38,730 nucleotides of DNA from Methylobacterium sp. Lineage in GTDB: Bacteria > Pseudomonadota > Alphaproteobacteria > Rhizobiales > Beijerinckiaceae. The DNA is taken from contig NZ_JAIEOF010000206.1 of assembly GCF_019750675.1 (NCBI RefSeq), forward strand, positions 1-38,730. The letters run 5' to 3'. Shown here one piece after another: positions 25,801 to 36,069 of the stretch; the first letter of the stretch is position 1; each line of letters opens with the position of its first letter. A model generated the notes under the pieces. It searched no databases. It was not told where the DNA came from and saw only the letters and a list, made by a program, of their open reading frames with translations. The translations under genes were made by a program, and so were the position numbers.

Positions 25801-27600
25801 TCAGGCGGCGCTTTTCAGCGCACCCGTGGCGTCGTGGAAGTCGGGGCCGTTGATCGTCCGGGTGACGTAGCCGTCGCGGATCAGGTAGTCGCCGAAACGC
25901 TCGCCGGCCTGCTTGTTGCGGGCATAGGCCGCGAAGAGCGGGTCGAGATGGGTCTTGATCTCCGCGGCGGTGACGTCCTCGGCGTAGAGCTTGCCGAGCC
26001 GCGAGCCGTCGAAGGCCGCGCCGAGATAGAGGTGGTAGCGCTCGGGGCCGCGGCCGACGAGGCCGATCTCGGCGATGAAGGGCCGGGCGCAGCCGTTGGG
26101 GCAGCCGGTCATCCGGATGGTGATTTCGTCGTCCTGCAGGCCGTGGGAGGCGAGGCTCGCCTCCAACTCGTCCATCAGGCTCGGGAGGTAGCGCTCGCTC
26201 TCGGCGAGCGCCAGGCCGCAGGTCGGCAGGGCGACGCAGGCCATGGAGTTGCGGCGCAGCGCGCTCGCCCCCTTCATCATGCCGTGCTGGTCCACCAGCG
26301 CCTCGATCTCGGCGCGCTTCTCGGCCGGCACGTTGGCGATGATGACGTTCTGGTTGCCGGTCAGGCGAAAATCGCCCTGGTGGATCTCGGCGATCCGGCG
26401 CAGGCCCGTGAGCAGTTGCGGGCCGCCGTCCGGATAGTCCTTGATGCGGCCGGAGGCGACGTAGAGCGTCAGGTGGTGGCGGCCGTCGTCACCCTCGGTC
26501 CAGCCGTAGCGGTCACCGTTGCCCGTGAAGGTGAAGGGCTTCGGATCGGCCAGCGGCTTGCCGACGCGCTTCTCGACCTCGGCCCGGAAGGCGGCCAGGC
26601 CATAGCGCTCGATGGTGTACTTCAGGCGGGCGTTCTTGCGGACCTTGCGGTTGCCCCAGTCGCGCTGCACCGTCATCACGGCCTCGGCCGCCTTCAGGGC
26701 GTCCTCGGGCTTCACGAAGCACATCACGTCGGCGGTGCGCGGGAAGGTATCGGTCTCGCCATGGGTCATGCCCATGCCGCCGCCGACCGTGACGTTCCAG
26801 CCCGTCACCTTGCCTCGTCTGTCCAGGATCGCGATGAAGCCGAGGTCGTGGGCGAAGATATCGACCTCGTTGGAGGGCGGCACCGCGACCACGGTCTTGA
26901 ACTTCCGGGGCAGGTAGGTCTTTCCGTAGACGGGCTCGACCTCGGCCACGTCCTCGCCGCCGACCACGCGCTCGCCGTCGAGCCAGATCTCGCGCCAGGC
27001 GCTGGTCTTGGGCAGGAGCGAATCCGAGATGTCCTTGGCGAGTTCATAGGCGGCCTTGTGGGCGCCGGTCTGGGCCGGATTCGTGGCCGCCATCACGTTG
27101 CGGTTGACGTCGCCGCAGGCCGCGATGGTGTCGAGCAGCGTCGCGTCGATGGCCGCCATCGTGCGCTTGAGGTTCGACTTGATCACGCCGTGATACTGGA
27201 AGGTCTGGCGCGTGGTCGCGCGGAGAGCCCCGCCCGCATAGGTCGTGGCGATCTCGTCGAGCGCCAGCCACTGCTTCGGGGTGACGACGCCGCCGGCGAT
27301 GCGCAGGCGGATCATGAAGCTGTAGGCTTTCTCGAGCTTCTTCTTGGTGCGCTCGGCCCGGATGTCGCGGTCGTCCTGCAGGTACATCCCGTGGAATTTC
27401 ACGAGCTGCCCGTCATCCTCCGAGATCGCCCCGGTGGCGTGCTTCAGGAGGCCGTCGGCGAGCGTACCGCGCAGGTAGCCGCTGGCGATCTTGATGTGTT
27501 CGTTGGCGGCCAGTCCTGCCGCGCGCGCCGCTTCCGCGTCCGAGATCGGGCGGTCGGTGGGCGGGGTCTCGTAGGTGCGGGTGGTGGTCTTGTCGGCCAT
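25801..27600 (-). CDS. cysI: Sulfite reductase hemoprotein subunit
   Basis: A 599-residue siroheme and [4Fe-4S] enzyme of the nitrite/sulfite reductase family that reduces sulfite to sulfide with six electrons. The cluster and siroheme ligands are visible as CVALPTC (Cys455, Cys461) and TGCPNGC (Cys500, Cys504). Two ferredoxin-like half-domains come earlier (FMIRLRIAGGVVTPKQWLAL and HLTLYVASGRIKDYP). Pairing with a diflavin CysJ upstream makes a NADPH-dependent sulfite reductase the best call over nitrite reductase. The ATG at 27600 begins MADKTTTRTYETP; the upstream open frame is translated repeat DNA. No good ribosome binding site is visible. Confidence 0.93.
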   Translation of the reverse strand: MADKTTTRTYETPPTDRPISDAEAARAAGLAANEHIKIASGYLRGTLADGLLKHATGAISEDDGQLVKFHGMYLQDDRDIRAERTKKKLEKAYSFMIRLRIAGGVVTPKQWLALDEIATTYAGGALRATTRQTFQYHGVIKSNLKRTMAAIDATLLDTIAACGDVNRNVMAATNPAQTGAHKAAYELAKDISDSLLPKTSAWREIWLDGERVVGGEDVAEVEPVYGKTYLPRKFKTVVAVPPSNEVDIFAHDLGFIAILDRRGKVTGWNVTVGGGMGMTHGETDTFPRTADVMCFVKPEDALKAAEAVMTVQRDWGNRKVRKNARLKYTIERYGLAAFRAEVEKRVGKPLADPKPFTFTGNGDRYGWTEGDDGRHHLTLYVASGRIKDYPDGGPQLLTGLRRIAEIHQGDFRLTGNQNVIIANVPAEKRAEIEALVDQHGMMKGASALRRNSMACVALPTCGLALAESERYLPSLMDELEASLASHGLQDDEITIRMTGCPNGCARPFIAEIGLVGRGPERYHLYLGAAFDGSRLGKLYAEDVTAAEIKTHLDPLFAAYARNKQAGERFGDYLIRDGYVTRTINGPDFHDATGALKSAA

Positions 27601-27621
27601 GGCGGGCATCCGGTTCGGGAG

Positions 27622-27738
27622 CTCTCCTCCCCCCTGTGGGGAGGAGTTGGAGGTGGGGGTGGTGCAGAAGGCACCGCGAGCGCTCGATCCTGCACCACCC
27701 CCACCCTCGGTCCCTCCCCACAAGGGGGAGGGAGGGGT
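27622..27738. repeat. Extragenic palindromic repeat between cysJ and cysI
   Basis: A long imperfect inverted repeat. One side runs from CTCCTCCCCCCTGTGGGGAG through GGTGGGGGTGGTGCAG, and the other from CTGCACCACCCCCACCCTC through CCCTCCCCACAAGGGGGAGG. CTGCACCACCCCCACC and its complement form the closing stem, with a smaller hairpin near each end. Similar G/C-rich palindromes are scattered between genes in many alphaproteobacteria. It fills almost all of the 139-base cysJ-cysI spacer and would be transcribed within the operon. Confidence 0.8.
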
Positions 27739-27739
27739 C

Positions 27740-29527
27740 TCAGTAGACGTCTTGCTGGTAGCGGTGCGCCCGCTCCAGGGCGGCCACCGCCGCCTCGGCA
27801 TCCGCCGGGCTGAGGGCCTTCACGTCCTGGTAGGCCTTGACCACGGCGCCCCGCACGTCCTTGGCCATCCGGGTGGCGTCGCCGCAGACGTAGAAGCTGG
27901 CGCCGCCGTCGAGCCAGGCCACCAGCTCCTTGGCGTGCTGGGCGATGCGGTCCTGCACGTAGATCTTCTCGGGCTGGTCGCGCGAGAAGGCCACGTCGAT
28001 CTGGGTGAGCGATCCGTCCTCCAGGGCCTCCTGCCATTCGAGCTGGTACAGGAAGTCGTGCGTGAAGTGCCGGTCGCCGAAGAACAGCCAGGCGCGGCCG
28101 GGCGCCTCGACGGCGCGGCGCTCCTGCACGAAGGCGCGGAACGGGGCAACGCCGGTGCCGGGGCCGACCATGATGATGTCGGTGGCCGGGTCCTGCGGCA
28201 GGCGGAAGTGCCGGTTGGGCTTCAGCTTCACCCGCAGCTTGGCGCCGTTCTTGATGCGGTCGGCGACATGGGTGGAGGCGACGCCGGAACGGGCCCGGCC
28301 GTGGGTCTCGTAGCGCACCGCCGCGATCACGAGATGGACCTCGTCGCCCACTTCCTTGCGCGAGGAGGCGATGGAATAGGCGCGGGGCGGCAGCGGCCTT
28401 GTGATGGTGTTAAGGTGCTCGGCGGTGATCGTGGCCGGGAAGCTCTGGATGAGGTCGATGAGGTGGCGGCCCTCGATCCAGGCCTTGGCCTCGCCGCTGT
28501 CGACGAGCGCCCGAGCCTCCGCATGGCCCGTCGCCTTGACGAAGCGCTCCACGGTGGTGGCCGACAGCGTGGTGATGTCGCGCTCGGCCAGCAGGGCCTG
28601 GCGCAGGGCGGCGTCGCCGGAAAGGCCGGTGGCGGCGAGGATTTCGTCGACCAGGGCCGGGTCGTTCTCCGGATAGATCTCCAGGGAATCGCCGGGCTCG
28701 TAGGCCGGGGCGCCGTCCTCGAATTCGAGGGCGATGTGGATCGTCTCCTTGTCCGAGCGCGACGAGTTCAGGTTTACGTGGTCGATGACCTCGACGACGC
28801 GAGGCTCGCGGCTCGGCTCGACGTCGTCATCCTCGTCGCCTGCGGCGCGGGCGGCGAAGTCCACCGCCACGACGTTGTCGGCGCTCGGCGGGGGGCTGAG
28901 GGCCTTCAGGGTGTCCTTGATCCAGGCGGCGGCCGGCGTCTCGAAGTCGAGGTCGAGATCGGCGCGTTCGTGGGCGCGGGTGCCGCCCAGCGCCTCGAAG
29001 CGGGCGTCCAGCGCCTTCCCGATGGCACAGAACTCCGCGTAGGAGGTGTCGCCCAGCGAGAGCACGCCGAACGAGACGCCGTCGAGGCGTGGGGCGCCGT
29101 CGCCCATCAACTCGTTATAGGCGCGCGTCGCACGGGCCGGCGGCTCGCCCTCGCCCCAGGTCGCCGCGATGGCGACGATGCGCTTCTCCTTGGCGAGACT
29201 GGCGATCTCGAGGTCGGCGAAGTCGACGACCTTCGGCTTGAAGCCGTTCTTGCGGGCGAGCTTGGCCATGTCGTTGGCGAGCGTCTCGGAATTTCCGGAT
29301 TCGCTCGCGAACAGGATGGTCAGTGGCTCGGCGGCCTTCGGCGGAGCCGCCGGAGCGGCGGCGGCCTGCGGCGTGCCGCTGGCGTCGAGGCCGGCGAGGA
29401 AGCCAGCGAGCCAGGCGCGCTGGATCGGGGAGGCGGCGCCGAGGACGGCGTCGAGGCTGGCGCGTTCGGTGTCGCCGAAGGGAGCCGTGCGGGGAATGAT
29501 CGCGTGTCGTGCCATGTGGGAAGCCAT
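27740..29527 (-). CDS. cysJ: Sulfite reductase flavoprotein subunit (diflavin reductase)
   Basis: A 595-residue diflavin protein that carries electrons from NADPH through FAD and FMN to CysI. The N-terminal 65 residues are a helical, alanine/proline-rich lead. The flavodoxin domain begins at LTILFASESGNSETLA (about residues 69-84). The FAD domain follows, with RPLPPRAYSIASS. The NADPH domain has MVGPGTGVAPFRAFVQERR, FFGDRH and YVCGDATRMAKDV and ends in DVY with a terminal aromatic. The ATG at 29527 is chosen because AGGAC lies upstream. It leads the leftward cysJ-cysI pair. Its upstream region carries a promoter-like element shared with cysH. Confidence 0.93.
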   Translation of the reverse strand: MASHMARHAIIPRTAPFGDTERASLDAVLGAASPIQRAWLAGFLAGLDASGTPQAAAAPAAPPKAAEPLTILFASESGNSETLANDMAKLARKNGFKPKVVDFADLEIASLAKEKRIVAIAATWGEGEPPARATRAYNELMGDGAPRLDGVSFGVLSLGDTSYAEFCAIGKALDARFEALGGTRAHERADLDLDFETPAAAWIKDTLKALSPPPSADNVVAVDFAARAAGDEDDDVEPSREPRVVEVIDHVNLNSSRSDKETIHIALEFEDGAPAYEPGDSLEIYPENDPALVDEILAATGLSGDAALRQALLAERDITTLSATTVERFVKATGHAEARALVDSGEAKAWIEGRHLIDLIQSFPATITAEHLNTITRPLPPRAYSIASSRKEVGDEVHLVIAAVRYETHGRARSGVASTHVADRIKNGAKLRVKLKPNRHFRLPQDPATDIIMVGPGTGVAPFRAFVQERRAVEAPGRAWLFFGDRHFTHDFLYQLEWQEALEDGSLTQIDVAFSRDQPEKIYVQDRIAQHAKELVAWLDGGASFYVCGDATRMAKDVRGAVVKAYQDVKALSPADAEAAVAALERAHRYQQDVY

Positions 29528-29551
29528 GTCGTCCTGAGAGGCCGGCTGTCA

Positions 29552-29580
29552 ACGGGATGTCCGTTTTACAGAACGACGTC
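29552..29580 (-). promoter_or_regulatory. Candidate cysJ promoter with embedded near-palindrome
   Basis: On the minus strand, GTGACG is followed by a 17-base spacer and CATCCC. The spacer and -10 contain GTTCTGTAAAACGGACAT (29557-29574). The same arrangement occurs before cysH with 19 of 29 bases identical. The parallel supports a shared control site; neither the promoter nor a regulator is proven. Confidence 0.45.
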
Positions 29581-29623
29581 ACGGTAGAAGGAGCTGCCTG
29601 CGTGTGCAGTGCAAAAGAAAATT

Positions 29624-30130
29624 TTATTCTCCGGCCACCACCGCCAGCGTCGGCGTGAAGCGGCCGTTGGCGGGCGGGGCCGGGAGGGGCAGGGCCGTGG
29701 TGGACTTGACCTTCTCCATCGCGAATCGGGAGGTCACGTTCTTGAGGGGCAGAGTCGCGATGAGGTGCTTATAGAACGTATCGTAGGCGCGCATATCGGC
29801 GACGACGACGCGGAGCATGTAATCCACGTCGCCGGCCATGCGGTAGAACTCGAGCACCTCCGGCATCGCCGAGACGGTCTGGGCGAAGCGTTCCAGCCAT
29901 TCGCGGGAGTGATCCGCCGTCTCGATGGAGACGAATACGGTGAGGCCGAGGCCGAGCTTCACCGGATCGAGCACGGCGACGCGCCGGTCGATGACGCCGT
30001 CCGCCTCCAGGCGCTGGATGCGCTTCCAGCACGGGGTCTGCGACAGCCCGACCTTCTCGCCGATGGTGGCGATGGACAGGGTGGCGTCGTGCTGCAGCAG
30101 CGCCAGGATCTTCAGGTCGATCGAATCCAA
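29624..30130 (-). CDS. Lrp/AsnC family transcriptional regulator
   Basis: A 168-residue regulator. The N-terminal winged helix has DSIDLKILALLQHDATLS and GLSQTPCWKRIQRLEADGVI (about residues 2-55), and the C-terminal RAM domain senses small molecules (about 65-150). The TTG at 30130 is chosen because GAGG lies five bases upstream and the protein then begins exactly at the conserved family start; an ATG 16 codons further up (30178) is possible but has no ribosome binding site. It sits between cysJ and cysH, which suggests, but does not show, control of sulfur or amino acid genes. Confidence 0.9.
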   Translation of the reverse strand: MDSIDLKILALLQHDATLSIATIGEKVGLSQTPCWKRIQRLEADGVIDRRVAVLDPVKLGLGLTVFVSIETADHSREWLERFAQTVSAMPEVLEFYRMAGDVDYMLRVVVADMRAYDTFYKHLIATLPLKNVTSRFAMEKVKSTTALPLPAPPANGRFTPTLAVVAGE

Positions 30131-30294
30131 GCTGGCCTCGCGGGTTCGTGAGACGGATGGGCGGGCGGCTCGCCCCATCGCGGCGGCCCAATGAGAAGGA
30201 AATTTCTCCACTGGGCAACAGGATGGGGTCGCGCGTCGCCGCGGCAAGGCCGCCGACGCGCCCGGGGGTTGCCCCGTGCGGTTGGCCGCCATAC

Positions 30295-30323
30295 CTTGAC
30301 AGCGTTCGTTATAGCGAACATTT
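30295..30323 (+). promoter_or_regulatory. cysHDN promoter with embedded operator-like palindrome
   Basis: TTGACA (30295-30300), a 17-base spacer, then CATTTC (30318-30323). The spacer and first -10 base form GTTCGTTATAGCGAAC (30303-30318), a palindrome with five perfect outer pairs, one G-T mismatch and a TATA centre. A bound protein here would block RNA polymerase. Confidence 0.55.
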
Positions 30324-30395
30324 CATGAGCCAGACAAGTCACCAAGTCACATCGCCACGCCCGCCCGGCAAAACCGTCACCGCAAGAAGTCGCTC

Positions 30396-31193
30396 ATGAC
30401 CTCTCCCCTGGAAAACGCGGCTCTGGACCTCGCCTCCGCGATGGCCGGCCTGGACCTGAAGGGCCGGATCGCGCTGATCGAGGCGACGGTGCCGGGCCGG
30501 CTGGTCTTCACCACCAGCCTCGGCATCGAGGATCAGGCGCTGACCCACGCGGTCGCGATGCACAAGGGCCGGACCGAGATCGTCACCCTCGATACCGGCC
30601 GGCTCTACCCCGAGACCTACGACACCTGGAGCGAGACCGAATCGGCCTACGGCATCCGCATCCGCGCCTACGCGCCCGAGCGTGAGGCCGAGGAGCGGTT
30701 CGTGGCCGAATCCGGCATCAACGGATTCCGCCATTCCGTCGCCGCCCGGCAGGCCTGCTGCGGCTTCCGCAAGGTCGAGCCGCTCGGCCGTGCCCTCGAC
30801 GGGGCCGCCGGCTGGCTCACGGGCCTGCGGGCCGGGCAGTCGGCCAACCGCGCCGACACGCCGCTGGCGGAGGCCGACGCGGCGCGCGGCCTGATCAAGA
30901 TCAACCCGCTGGCCGACTGGTCCCGCGCCGACGTGGAGCGCTTCGTCTCCGACAATTACGTGCCCTACAACGTGCTGCACGATCGCGGCTTTCCCTCGAT
31001 CGGCTGCGCGCCCTGCACCCGGGCGATTCGCGTCGGCGAGGACGAGCGCGCCGGCCGCTGGTGGTGGGAGCAGGCCTCCAAGAAGGAATGCGGCCTGCAC
31101 GTCCATGCCGCCGAAGAGGGCGTCGCGCCCGGCCAGGAAGCGGCCGCCTTCGAAACAACCCCACCCTCGAACGCCCTGGAGATGGCCCGATGA
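30396..31193 (+). CDS. cysH: Adenylyl-sulfate (APS) reductase, thioredoxin-dependent
   Basis: A 265-residue enzyme that reduces activated sulfate to sulfite. The nucleotide-binding part has [11 protein letters not shown] and [15 protein letters not shown]. The paired cysteines Cys121-Cys122 and the CAPC pair Cys204/Cys207 are the ligands of the [4Fe-4S] cluster that marks APS reductases; plain PAPS reductases lack them. The redox-active cysteine is in KECGLH (Cys232). So the preferred substrate is APS, in keeping with the absence of a CysC domain in the neighbouring CysN. Its stop overlaps the cysD start (ATGA). Confidence 0.95.
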   Translation: MTSPLENAALDLASAMAGLDLKGRIALIEATVPGRLVFTTSLGIEDQALTHAVAMHKGRTEIVTLDTGRLYPETYDTWSETESAYGIRIRAYAPEREAEERFVAESGINGFRHSVAARQACCGFRKVEPLGRALDGAAGWLTGLRAGQSANRADTPLAEADAARGLIKINPLADWSRADVERFVSDNYVPYNVLHDRGFPSIGCAPCTRAIRVGEDERAGRWWWEQASKKECGLHVHAAEEGVAPGQEAAAFETTPPSNALEMAR

Positions 31194-32146
31194 GCGGCGC
31201 CCCCCTCACCACCCAAGCGGCTCCCACCCAAGCGGCGAGCCGGTCCGCGCGGCTCACCCACCTCCAGCGCCTGGAAGCCGAGAGCATCCACATCATGCGG
31301 GAGACGGTCGCCGAGACCGAGAACCCGGTGATGCTCTATTCCATCGGCAAGGATTCGTCGGTGCTGCTGCACCTGGCGCTGAAGGCGTTCGCCCCCGGGC
31401 GGCTGCCGTTCCCCCTGATGCACATCGACACCACCTGGAAGTTCAAGGAGATGATCGCCTTCCGCGACCAGCGCGCGAAGGAGCTCGGCCTCGACCTCAT
31501 CGTCCACACCAACCAGGACGGTCTCGCCCGCGGCATCGGCCCCGTGAGCCACGGCTCCGAGGTCCACACCGACGTGATGAAGACCCAGGCCCTGCGCCAG
31601 GCCCTCGACAAGCACCGGTTCGACGCGGCCTTCGGCGGCGCCCGGCGCGACGAGGAGGCGAGCCGCGCCAAGGAGCGTATCGTCTCCCTGCGCACGGCCC
31701 AGCATCGCTGGGACCCGAAGCGCCAGCGCGCCGAGCCCTGGCACCTCTACAACATGCGCAAGAAGCGCGGCGAATCGCTGCGCGTGTTCCCGCTCTCGAA
31801 CTGGACCGAGCTCGACGTCTGGCTCTACATCGAGCAGGAGCGGATCCCGATCGTGCCGCTCTACTTCGCCAAGCCCCGTCCGGTGGTGGAGCGCGAGGGC
31901 CAGCTCATCATGGTCGACGACGACCGCTTGCCCCTGAACCCGGGCGAGACCCCGAAGGACGTGTCGGTCCGCTTCCGCACCCTCGGCGACTATCCGCTGA
32001 CCGGGGCCGTGGAGAGCGGGGCCGCGACCCTGCCGGAGATCATCGGCGAGACCCTGGCCGCCCGGACCTCGGAGCGTCAGGGCCGGGTCATCGACAAGGA
32101 CGGCGCGGGCGCCATGGAGCGCAAGAAGCAGGAGGGCTATTTCTAA
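31190..32146 (+). CDS. cysD: Sulfate adenylyltransferase subunit 2
   Basis: A 318-residue ATP pyrophosphatase-type subunit that makes APS from sulfate and ATP, working with the GTPase CysN. Signatures are the PP-loop [33 protein letters not shown], and [18 protein letters not shown]. The C terminus [12 protein letters not shown] is typical. The start ATG overlaps the cysH stop by four bases, so the two are translationally coupled; about 26 unconserved residues precede the core. cysN starts one base after its stop codon. Confidence 0.97.
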   Translation: MSGAPLTTQAAPTQAASRSARLTHLQRLEAESIHIMRETVAETENPVMLYSIGKDSSVLLHLALKAFAPGRLPFPLMHIDTTWKFKEMIAFRDQRAKELGLDLIVHTNQDGLARGIGPVSHGSEVHTDVMKTQALRQALDKHRFDAAFGGARRDEEASRAKERIVSLRTAQHRWDPKRQRAEPWHLYNMRKKRGESLRVFPLSNWTELDVWLYIEQERIPIVPLYFAKPRPVVEREGQLIMVDDDRLPLNPGETPKDVSVRFRTLGDYPLTGAVESGAATLPEIIGETLAARTSERQGRVIDKDGAGAMERKKQEGYF

Positions 32147-32147
32147 G

Positions 32148-33548
32148 ATGACGATCCATCAGTCACCCGAAGCCTTCGGCTACGACGCCTTCCTGTCGGC
32201 CCACCAGAACAAGGAAGTGCTCCGCTTCATCACCTGCGGCTCCGTCGACGACGGCAAGTCGACGCTGATCGGCCGGCTCCTGCACGACACCAAGCAGATC
32301 TTCGACGATCAGGTGACGGCCCTGCAGCGCGATTCGCGCAAGCACGGCACGCAAGGGGCCGAGATCGACCTGGCGCTCCTCGTGGACGGCCTCCAGGCCG
32401 AGCGCGAGCAGGGCATCACCATCGACGTCGCCTACCGCTTCTTCTCCACGGACAAGCGCTCCTTCATCGTCGCCGACACCCCCGGCCACGAGCAGTACAC
32501 CCGCAACATGGCCACCGGCGCCTCCACGGCGGACGTGGCGGTGATCCTGGTGGATGCCCGCCAGGGGCTCACCCGGCAGACCCGGCGCCACGCGCTCCTG
32601 GTCTCGCTGCTGGGCATCCGGCGCGTGGCGCTCGCGGTGAACAAGATGGACCTCGTCGGCTGGTCGCAGACCCGGTTCGAGGAGCTCCTGGCCGCGTTCA
32701 ATGCCTTCGCGGCGCCCCTCGGCTTCACCGAGATCCGGGCGATCCCGCTCTCGGCCAAGAACGGCGACAACGTCGTGCTGCCGGGCACCGCCGCGCCCTG
32801 GTACACCGGCACGCCGCTGCTCCAGTACCTCGAGGCGGTGCCGGTCCGCGTCGAGGAGCAGGCCGCCCCGTTCCGCATGGCGGTGCAGTGGGTCAACCGG
32901 CCGAACTCGGACTTCCGGGGCTTTGCCGGCCTCATCGCCAGCGGGCGCGTCGCCCCCGGCGACGCCGTGATCGTGGAGCCCTCGGGCCGCACCTCGACCA
33001 TCGCCCGCATCGTCACCGCCGACGGCGATCTGCCCCACGCGGTGGAGGGCCAGTCCGTCACCCTGGTGCTGGCCGACGAGATCGACGCCTCGCGCGGTTC
33101 GGTCATCGTCACGGCCGACGCGCCGATGCGGGTGACCGACAGCCTCGAGGCCCGCCTGTTCTGGGCGGCCGAGACCGAGCTCCTGCCCGGCGCCACCCTG
33201 CTCGCCAAGATCGGGACCGTGACGGTGAACGCCGTCGTCACGACGATCCGGACCCGGATCGATCCCGAGACCGGCAACCCCGAGCCGGCCGCGCGCCTCA
33301 CCGCCAACGACATCGCCGACGTCACCCTGACCCTCGACCGGGCGGTGGCGGTCGACGCCTACGCGGCCAACCGCGACACCGGCGGCTTCATCCTGATCGA
33401 CCGCGAGACCACCGACACGGCGGCTCTCGGCCTGATCCAGGCCGATGCGGCGGCGGCTCCGGTCAAGGACATGCCGGCTGAGATTCGTGAAAAGCGCTCC
33501 GGCGGCGGCTTCCTGTCGAAGCTGCGCTGGGTCTTCGGCGGGATCTGA
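32148..33548 (+). CDS. cysN: Sulfate adenylyltransferase subunit 1 (GTPase)
   Basis: A 466-residue GTPase related to elongation factor Tu that drives APS formation with CysD. GTP-binding motifs are GSVDDGKST (residues 31-39), DTPGHEQY, and NKMDLVGW, followed by two beta-barrel domains. Length fits CysN alone; there is no C-terminal APS kinase (CysC) domain, unlike the NodQ-type fusions of many rhizobia. This agrees with an APS-reducing CysH. It ends the cysHDN operon and two hairpins follow. Confidence 0.96.
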   Translation: MTIHQSPEAFGYDAFLSAHQNKEVLRFITCGSVDDGKSTLIGRLLHDTKQIFDDQVTALQRDSRKHGTQGAEIDLALLVDGLQAEREQGITIDVAYRFFSTDKRSFIVADTPGHEQYTRNMATGASTADVAVILVDARQGLTRQTRRHALLVSLLGIRRVALAVNKMDLVGWSQTRFEELLAAFNAFAAPLGFTEIRAIPLSAKNGDNVVLPGTAAPWYTGTPLLQYLEAVPVRVEEQAAPFRMAVQWVNRPNSDFRGFAGLIASGRVAPGDAVIVEPSGRTSTIARIVTADGDLPHAVEGQSVTLVLADEIDASRGSVIVTADAPMRVTDSLEARLFWAAETELLPGATLLAKIGTVTVNAVVTTIRTRIDPETGNPEPAARLTANDIADVTLTLDRAVAVDAYAANRDTGGFILIDRETTDTAALGLIQADAAAAPVKDMPAEIREKRSGGGFLSKLRWVFGGI

Positions 33549-33555
33549 CCGCACC

Positions 33556-33585
33556 CGGATGTCGGGCCGTCCGGCCCGGCATCCG
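33556..33585. terminator. Hairpin after cysN (first of two)
   Basis: CGGATGTCGGGCCG pairs with CGGCCCGGCATCCG across a TC turn, with one G-T pair. It lies seven bases after the cysN stop, between convergent genes. It has no clear T run. Confidence 0.5.
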
Positions 33586-33599
33586 CCCGTTCCGAGCGC

Positions 33600-33637
33600 G
33601 AACGCCGGTCCGCCTGTCGCGGGCCGGCGTTCCTGCG
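33600..33637. terminator. Hairpin between cysN and the SGNH gene (second of two)
   Basis: GAACGCCGGTCCGC (33600-33613) pairs with GCGGGCCGGCGTTC (33619-33632) around CTGTC. It lies between two convergent genes and probably helps end one or both transcripts. Confidence 0.55.
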
Positions 33638-33645
33638 TTCCGGCC

Positions 33646-34584
33646 TCAGGCGCCGAGCCCGAGTTCGGCGCCGAACCGCTCGGCGCAGTAGGCGTTGAGG
33701 TCGAAGCCGTCGTCGGGCACCTGGAACATGAAGCGCTCGGCGATCTGCGTGACGAGGATGTCCGGCATCGTGCGCTCCACGTAGCGCCAGTCGATCGAGG
33801 TCGACCAGACGAAGTGCACCTCGCGGAACGTCTCCGCGAGCATGATGGTCAGCATCGACGGCGCGAAATGCGCGTAGGAATCGCCGAACAGGACGAGGCG
33901 GCGCGGATCGGCGGCGGGGGACGCGTTCCGGTAGATCACGTGCGCGCCGACATGCAGGGTGTTGATGGCGCCGTCCGCCTCCCGCTTCTCGACGATGGGG
34001 CTCGCGTAGTGCCGCACGGCGTCGCGCTGGAGGTCGTAGAAGCGGGCGGGCTCCGATTGGGGCGGTTCGAGCTGGCCGCCGAGGTCGCCCTGGAACTGCT
34101 GCACCACGAAGGGCCGTTCCGGCAGGTCCTCCTGCGGCACGGCCCCGAGGGACTGGCAGAGGGCGCGGTAGGCTACCATGCGCCCGGCGAAGGACCAGTG
34201 GCTGTCGGTCCGGAAGTAGAGATCCTCGTCCCGGCAGCGCTGGCGGAAGGCGGTGACGAGGTCGAGGCAGGACCGGCGCACGAGGGGATGCCAGATCAGG
34301 CTCTGGCGCAGGCGCAGGGCCGGGGACAGGCGCTGGTCGATCTCGAGACCCTGCAGGAGGTGGTCGTAGACCGTCAGCTTCTCGGGCACGATCAGGTGCT
34401 GGTAGGTGGTGCCGAGGCTCTCGCAGCGCCGGCTCCGGGCGATGAGCAGCCCTTTCCAGTCCGCCAGCCGCTGCTTCATGAGGGGCGTATCGCTGAACTG
34501 GCCGATCACGTTGTTGCTGCCCGCCGTGAGAAACAGCCAGCCGTCGCGTCCCTCGTGAATGAAGGCCGCCAGCGCATCGGGCAT
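33646..34584 (-). CDS. AlgX/AlgJ-like SGNH-fold protein
   Basis: A 312-residue protein related to the SGNH acetyltransferase domain of alginate O-acetylation proteins AlgX and AlgJ. Signatures are GRDGWLFLTAGSNN near the N terminus, LIVPEKLTVYDHLL, TDSHWSFAGRMVAY (Asp127, His129: the catalytic Asp/His motif) and LFGDSYAHFAP (Asp235, Ser236: the nucleophile region). Known members act in the periplasm on exopolysaccharides. Here no signal peptide or membrane segment is visible at the annotated start, and no MBOAT partner or polysaccharide operon is near, so it may be a cytosolic or differently exported variant. Substrate unknown. Confidence 0.8.
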   Translation of the reverse strand: MPDALAAFIHEGRDGWLFLTAGSNNVIGQFSDTPLMKQRLADWKGLLIARSRRCESLGTTYQHLIVPEKLTVYDHLLQGLEIDQRLSPALRLRQSLIWHPLVRRSCLDLVTAFRQRCRDEDLYFRTDSHWSFAGRMVAYRALCQSLGAVPQEDLPERPFVVQQFQGDLGGQLEPPQSEPARFYDLQRDAVRHYASPIVEKREADGAINTLHVGAHVIYRNASPAADPRRLVLFGDSYAHFAPSMLTIMLAETFREVHFVWSTSIDWRYVERTMPDILVTQIAERFMFQVPDDGFDLNAYCAERFGAELGLGA

Positions 34585-34605
34585 CCGTGATCCTTTCCGG
34601 CCTGA

Positions 34606-36069
<1,464 letters not shown>

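Noticed and set aside
25834..29587. Long plus-strand frames opposite cysI and cysJ
   Set aside because: Shadow frames of high-GC genes; the minus strand carries complete cysI and cysJ with cofactor motifs.
30131..30292. A longer Lrp/AsnC protein starting upstream of 30130
   Set aside because: The extra residues are unlike the family and lack a ribosome binding site, whereas the TTG at 30130 has GAGG at good spacing and gives the conserved start.
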